DNA of 64,000 bases from Pseudanabaena cinerea FACHB-1277. GTDB lineage: Bacteria > Cyanobacteriota > Cyanobacteriia > Pseudanabaenales > Pseudanabaenaceae. The translations under genes and the position numbers were made by a program. Of this stretch, positions 61,733 through 64,000 are shown one piece after another. The number at the start of each line of letters is the position of its first letter. The stretch's first letter is position 1. The notes beneath the pieces are model-generated. The model made no database searches and was not told the DNA's origin. It saw only the letters and a program-made list of their open reading frames with translations. The stretch lies in contig NZ_JACJPY010000005.1 of NCBI RefSeq assembly GCF_014696345.1, positions 1-64,000 on the forward strand, read 5' to 3'.

Positions 61733-63787
61733 ACTAATCTTTTCAATATCCGCCAGATTAACGGTTAACTTCATGTGACCAAGGCGCACCGAAAACTCTC
61801 CCGAACTATTGGGAGCCGTGATGGCTTGGGCAACCTTGCCAAATTTAGGGATGCGTACCCGATCGCCGATTTTAACTAGCACCTCCACCTTCTGCTCGAT
61901 AACTTCAGGCATATGCCGCTTGGTCAACTCCTCAATGCGTTGCTCTGTGCGCTGTACTGCCGCAATCTGTTCGTCGGACTGTTCGCCCTTTTGCAGTTTG
62001 CGAATGACGCGCCCCACTTCTTTTTGGGCTTGGGCGATCGCGGCTGCCACTTCCTTTTCTTGCTTCTCCCGCAATTCCTTTGCCTGCGATCGCATCTTTT
62101 CCGCCCGTTCCAAAATCTCACTATGCAGTCGTTCTGTTTCTGCTAATAAATGGGCGGCGGCGGTCGTTTTTTGGGTTTGCTCGCGGCGCTGTGCCTCCAG
62201 TTCGGCAATCACCTCATTCATTTCCGCCGAACCAATGCCCACACGGGTTTGGGCAGCATCGATAATATCCTGCGGTAAGCCCAAACGACCAGCGATCGCT
62301 AAGGCATTGGAGCGCCCTGGAATCCCCCATAGCAAATGATAGGTAGGCGCTAGGGATGCGTCATCAAACTCCACCGAGGCATTCTCAAATTTAGGATTTT
62401 GATATTTCAAAGCCTTGAGTTCGCCGAAATGGGTGGTGGCAATGGTCAGGCTTGTATGTTCGCCGAGATATTCCAATAATGCCGTAGCGATCGCACTGCC
62501 CTCTGAAGGGTCAGTACCCGCACCCACCTCATCGAGCAGCACTAACGATTGATCGGAAAGGGCATCCAGAATGCGCCCAATGCGGCGAATATGTCCTGAA
62601 AAGGTCGATAAATTTTGCTGTAGGGATTGCTCATCGCCAATATCCGCCAACACCAGATCGAACCAAGGCATTTCCACAGGCTCTCTAGCAGGGATATACA
62701 TTCCCGCCTTTGCCATCAGCGCCGCTAGTCCAAAGGTTTTTAGAGTCGCGGTTTTGCCGCCCGTATTCGGGCCTGTGATTACCACCACCGCAATATCTGG
62801 GGACACTAAAATATCCACAGGAACCACCGATCGCCCCTCTTCATTACGCTCTTGCCACACCAAAAGCGGATGGCGTAACTGGCGCAACACGATCGCCTGA
62901 TGTTCTTGCCTTTGACTAAAATAGGGCGGATTTGCCCCCAACCAATAGGCATAACGCGCCTTTGCCACTGCCAGATCAATTTTGGTGACAATAATTAACA
63001 GCCTTTGCAAATCCTCCGCAATATCCGTCACCTTGGCACTCAGCGCCGCCAGAATGATCTCAATTTGGGTCTGCTCCATCTTTTGCAATTGCCGCAAGCG
63101 ATTATTGGATTGCACAATGGAGTTCGGCTCCACAAATAGGGTCATGCCCGTACTAGAAGTATCATGCACTACCCCAGGGATGCGATCGCGTTGGGGCGAC
63201 TTCACCGACAACACATAGCGATCGCTGCGTTGGGTAATAATCTGCTCCTGTAAGGAATTAGCGTTGCGCTGCATAATATTTTGCAGCTTAGTAATAATTT
63301 GATCGCGTACCGCAGTTAGCTCATCCCGAATCTCTCCCAACCTTGCCGAAGCACGATCCAACACATTGCCGCCCTCATCTATGCAGCGATAGATCTCCTG
63401 CTCCACATCAGGGTATGTCCGCAAATCGCTAGTCAAAATCTGTAAATTGGGGCAGCAGTCGGCATTATCGATCTGGCGGCGCAAATTCCTTGCCCCTGCT
63501 AGAGTGGTTGCCACTGCCCATAGTTCCGATGCTGACAGATTGCCCTGTTTCTCTGCCCTCAGCACCGCCTCCGTAATATCCTGAATCCCATCAAGGGATA
63601 CCCCCGCATTTCTCTCCTCAAGGGCATAGGCTTCTTTAGTTTGGGTGAGCAGTTCCCATGTTTGCTCGTAGCGATCGGGGATCGGCAATCTTGTCGAGGC
63701 GATCGCACCCAGCTTTGTCGTTGTAAATGTGGATAAATGCTGACATAACCGATTCCATTCCAACAGTTCTAACGTCTCAGCTTGCAT
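61730..63787 (-). CDS. mutS2: MutS2 family ATPase without Smr domain
   Basis: A 685-residue MutS2 protein. It has an N-terminal MutS-like core (LEWNRLCQHLSTFTTTKLGA), a lever region (SSTGMTLFVEPNSIVQSNNR) and an ATPase domain: Walker A GPNTGGKTATLKTFGLAALM, Walker B LVLLDEVGAGTDPSEGSA and the switch motif IATTHFGELKAL. A long coiled coil (EMNEVIAELEAQRREQTQKT onwards) and a C-terminal KOW-like strand region (GDRVRIPKFGKV) follow. Typical MutS2 is near 780-800 residues and ends in an Smr endonuclease domain; this one stops before it. MutS2 acts on collided ribosomes or suppresses recombination. Without Smr it can bind and use ATP but should not nick. Confidence 0.92.
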   Translation of the reverse strand: MQAETLELLEWNRLCQHLSTFTTTKLGAIASTRLPIPDRYEQTWELLTQTKEAYALEERNAGVSLDGIQDITEAVLRAEKQGNLSASELWAVATTLAGARNLRRQIDNADCCPNLQILTSDLRTYPDVEQEIYRCIDEGGNVLDRASARLGEIRDELTAVRDQIITKLQNIMQRNANSLQEQIITQRSDRYVLSVKSPQRDRIPGVVHDTSSTGMTLFVEPNSIVQSNNRLRQLQKMEQTQIEIILAALSAKVTDIAEDLQRLLIIVTKIDLAVAKARYAYWLGANPPYFSQRQEHQAIVLRQLRHPLLVWQERNEEGRSVVPVDILVSPDIAVVVITGPNTGGKTATLKTFGLAALMAKAGMYIPAREPVEMPWFDLVLADIGDEQSLQQNLSTFSGHIRRIGRILDALSDQSLVLLDEVGAGTDPSEGSAIATALLEYLGEHTSLTIATTHFGELKALKYQNPKFENASVEFDDASLAPTYHLLWGIPGRSNALAIAGRLGLPQDIIDAAQTRVGIGSAEMNEVIAELEAQRREQTQKTTAAAHLLAETERLHSEILERAEKMRSQAKELREKQEKEVAAAIAQAQKEVGRVIRKLQKGEQSDEQIAAVQRTEQRIEELTKRHMPEVIEQKVEVLVKIGDRVRIPKFGKVAQAITAPNSSGEFSVRLGHMKLTVNLADIEKIS

Positions 63788-63867
63788 GACACCTCAAAAT
63801 AGACTTATTTGCATAGCAAATTACCGCGCTTAGCGTGGTAACTCGCTTATTGTCTATTGTGCCAAAA

Positions 63868-63892
63868 AAAAGACTTCCTGTGGTGAAGTCTT
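63868..63892 (-). terminator. Terminator for the gene entering from the right edge
   Basis: On the minus strand, AAAGACTTC, a seven-base loop and GAAGTCTTT are followed by further T residues: a textbook rho-independent terminator eight bases after the stop at 63900. A weaker hairpin (TTACCGCGC / GCGTGGTAA) lies near 63820. Confidence 0.75.
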
Positions 63893-63899
63893 TGGGGTT

Positions 63900-64000
63900 C
63901 TAGAGGCGGGATGCTAATCTTTCAAAGTCAGCTTGGGTGCTACATAGCATTTGACTACGGCTGTCATGGGTCCGATCGCCACTCAAATTAGGGACGAGGT
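63900..64000 (-). CDS. 3' end of an unidentified gene (partial)
   Basis: The minus-strand frame reads LVPNLSGDRTHDSRSQMLCS, then TQADFERLASRL and TAG (63902-63900). It is open to the window edge, and a strong terminator follows, which supports a real gene end. 33 residues are too few to name a family. Confidence 0.5.
   Translation of the reverse strand, partial: LVPNLSGDRTHDSRSQMLCSTQADFERLASRL

Noticed and set aside
1-64000. tRNA, rRNA, insertion sequence or prophage
   Set aside because: No cloverleaf, rRNA segment, transposase with terminal repeats or phage structural gene could be seen. The Rpn protein is transposase-like in family name only and has no flanking inverted repeats.

Overview
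The window reads as the chromosome of a cyanobacterium, most like a Pseudanabaena-type strain. The grounds are a complete beta-carboxysome cluster (ccmO, ccmK2, ccmK1, ccmL, ccmM, ccmN), the HIP1 octamer GCGATCGC throughout, a small PCP_red (protochlorophyllide reductase-like) protein, lumenal-type pentapeptide and thioredoxin proteins, and many large STAND, WD40 and GAF signalling proteins. The genus is an inference; no rRNA or tRNA gene was found.

Layout. 0-1.4 kb: the C-terminal half of a NACHT-family NTPase. 1.7-16.5 kb: two giant modular, probably exported proteins, an ExeM/NucH-type nuclease (2338 aa) and a subtilisin-like protease with many beta-repeat domains (2457 aa). 16.5-21.7 kb: an accessory island of small genes. 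It holds a DUF6883/DUF4926 pair, three toxin-antitoxin pairs (one toxin frameshifted), an Rpn-type PD-(D/E)XK nuclease and a DUF29 protein. These are separated by seven arrays of degenerate HIP1-centred repeats that all point the same way. 21.8-27.3 kb: the carboxysome locus on the minus strand, with a probable internal translation start in ccmM for the short Rubisco-clustering form. 27.4-32.7 kb: PCP_red, murQ, DUF3067, a multi-GAF sensor and radC on the plus strand.

32.7-36.3 kb: the conserved minus-strand operon rpmH-rnpA-PH-yidC-jag-DUF177. 36.5-45 kb: rlmN, an MltA-type transglycosylase, a Nudix hydrolase, a response regulator whose phospho-acceptor Asp is replaced by Ser, a CHASE2-GGDEF-EAL c-di-GMP protein, a pentapeptide protein and a thioredoxin-like protein. 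45-55.6 kb: topA, a hypothetical gene next to a DUF29 relic, a transketolase/phosphoketolase-like enzyme, an aldolase/short-chain dehydrogenase fusion, a C39-like protease, a LivH-type permease and a SpoU methyltransferase.

55.7-61.1 kb: a two-gene minus-strand operon. A Ser/Thr kinase fused to an AAA-like STAND ATPase is followed by the same class of ATPase fused to 14 WD40 repeats; this is the best candidate for an undescribed signalling or conflict system. A 24-codon ORF with an unusually strong Shine-Dalgarno and its own terminator lies just beyond, followed by a mutS2 gene without an Smr domain and the 3' end of an unidentified gene at the window edge.

A feature of the whole window is long, near-perfect hairpins in intergenic gaps. 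Several have tiny GAA/AAA loops and several share arm sequences, suggesting a dispersed palindrome family used as terminators or processing sites.
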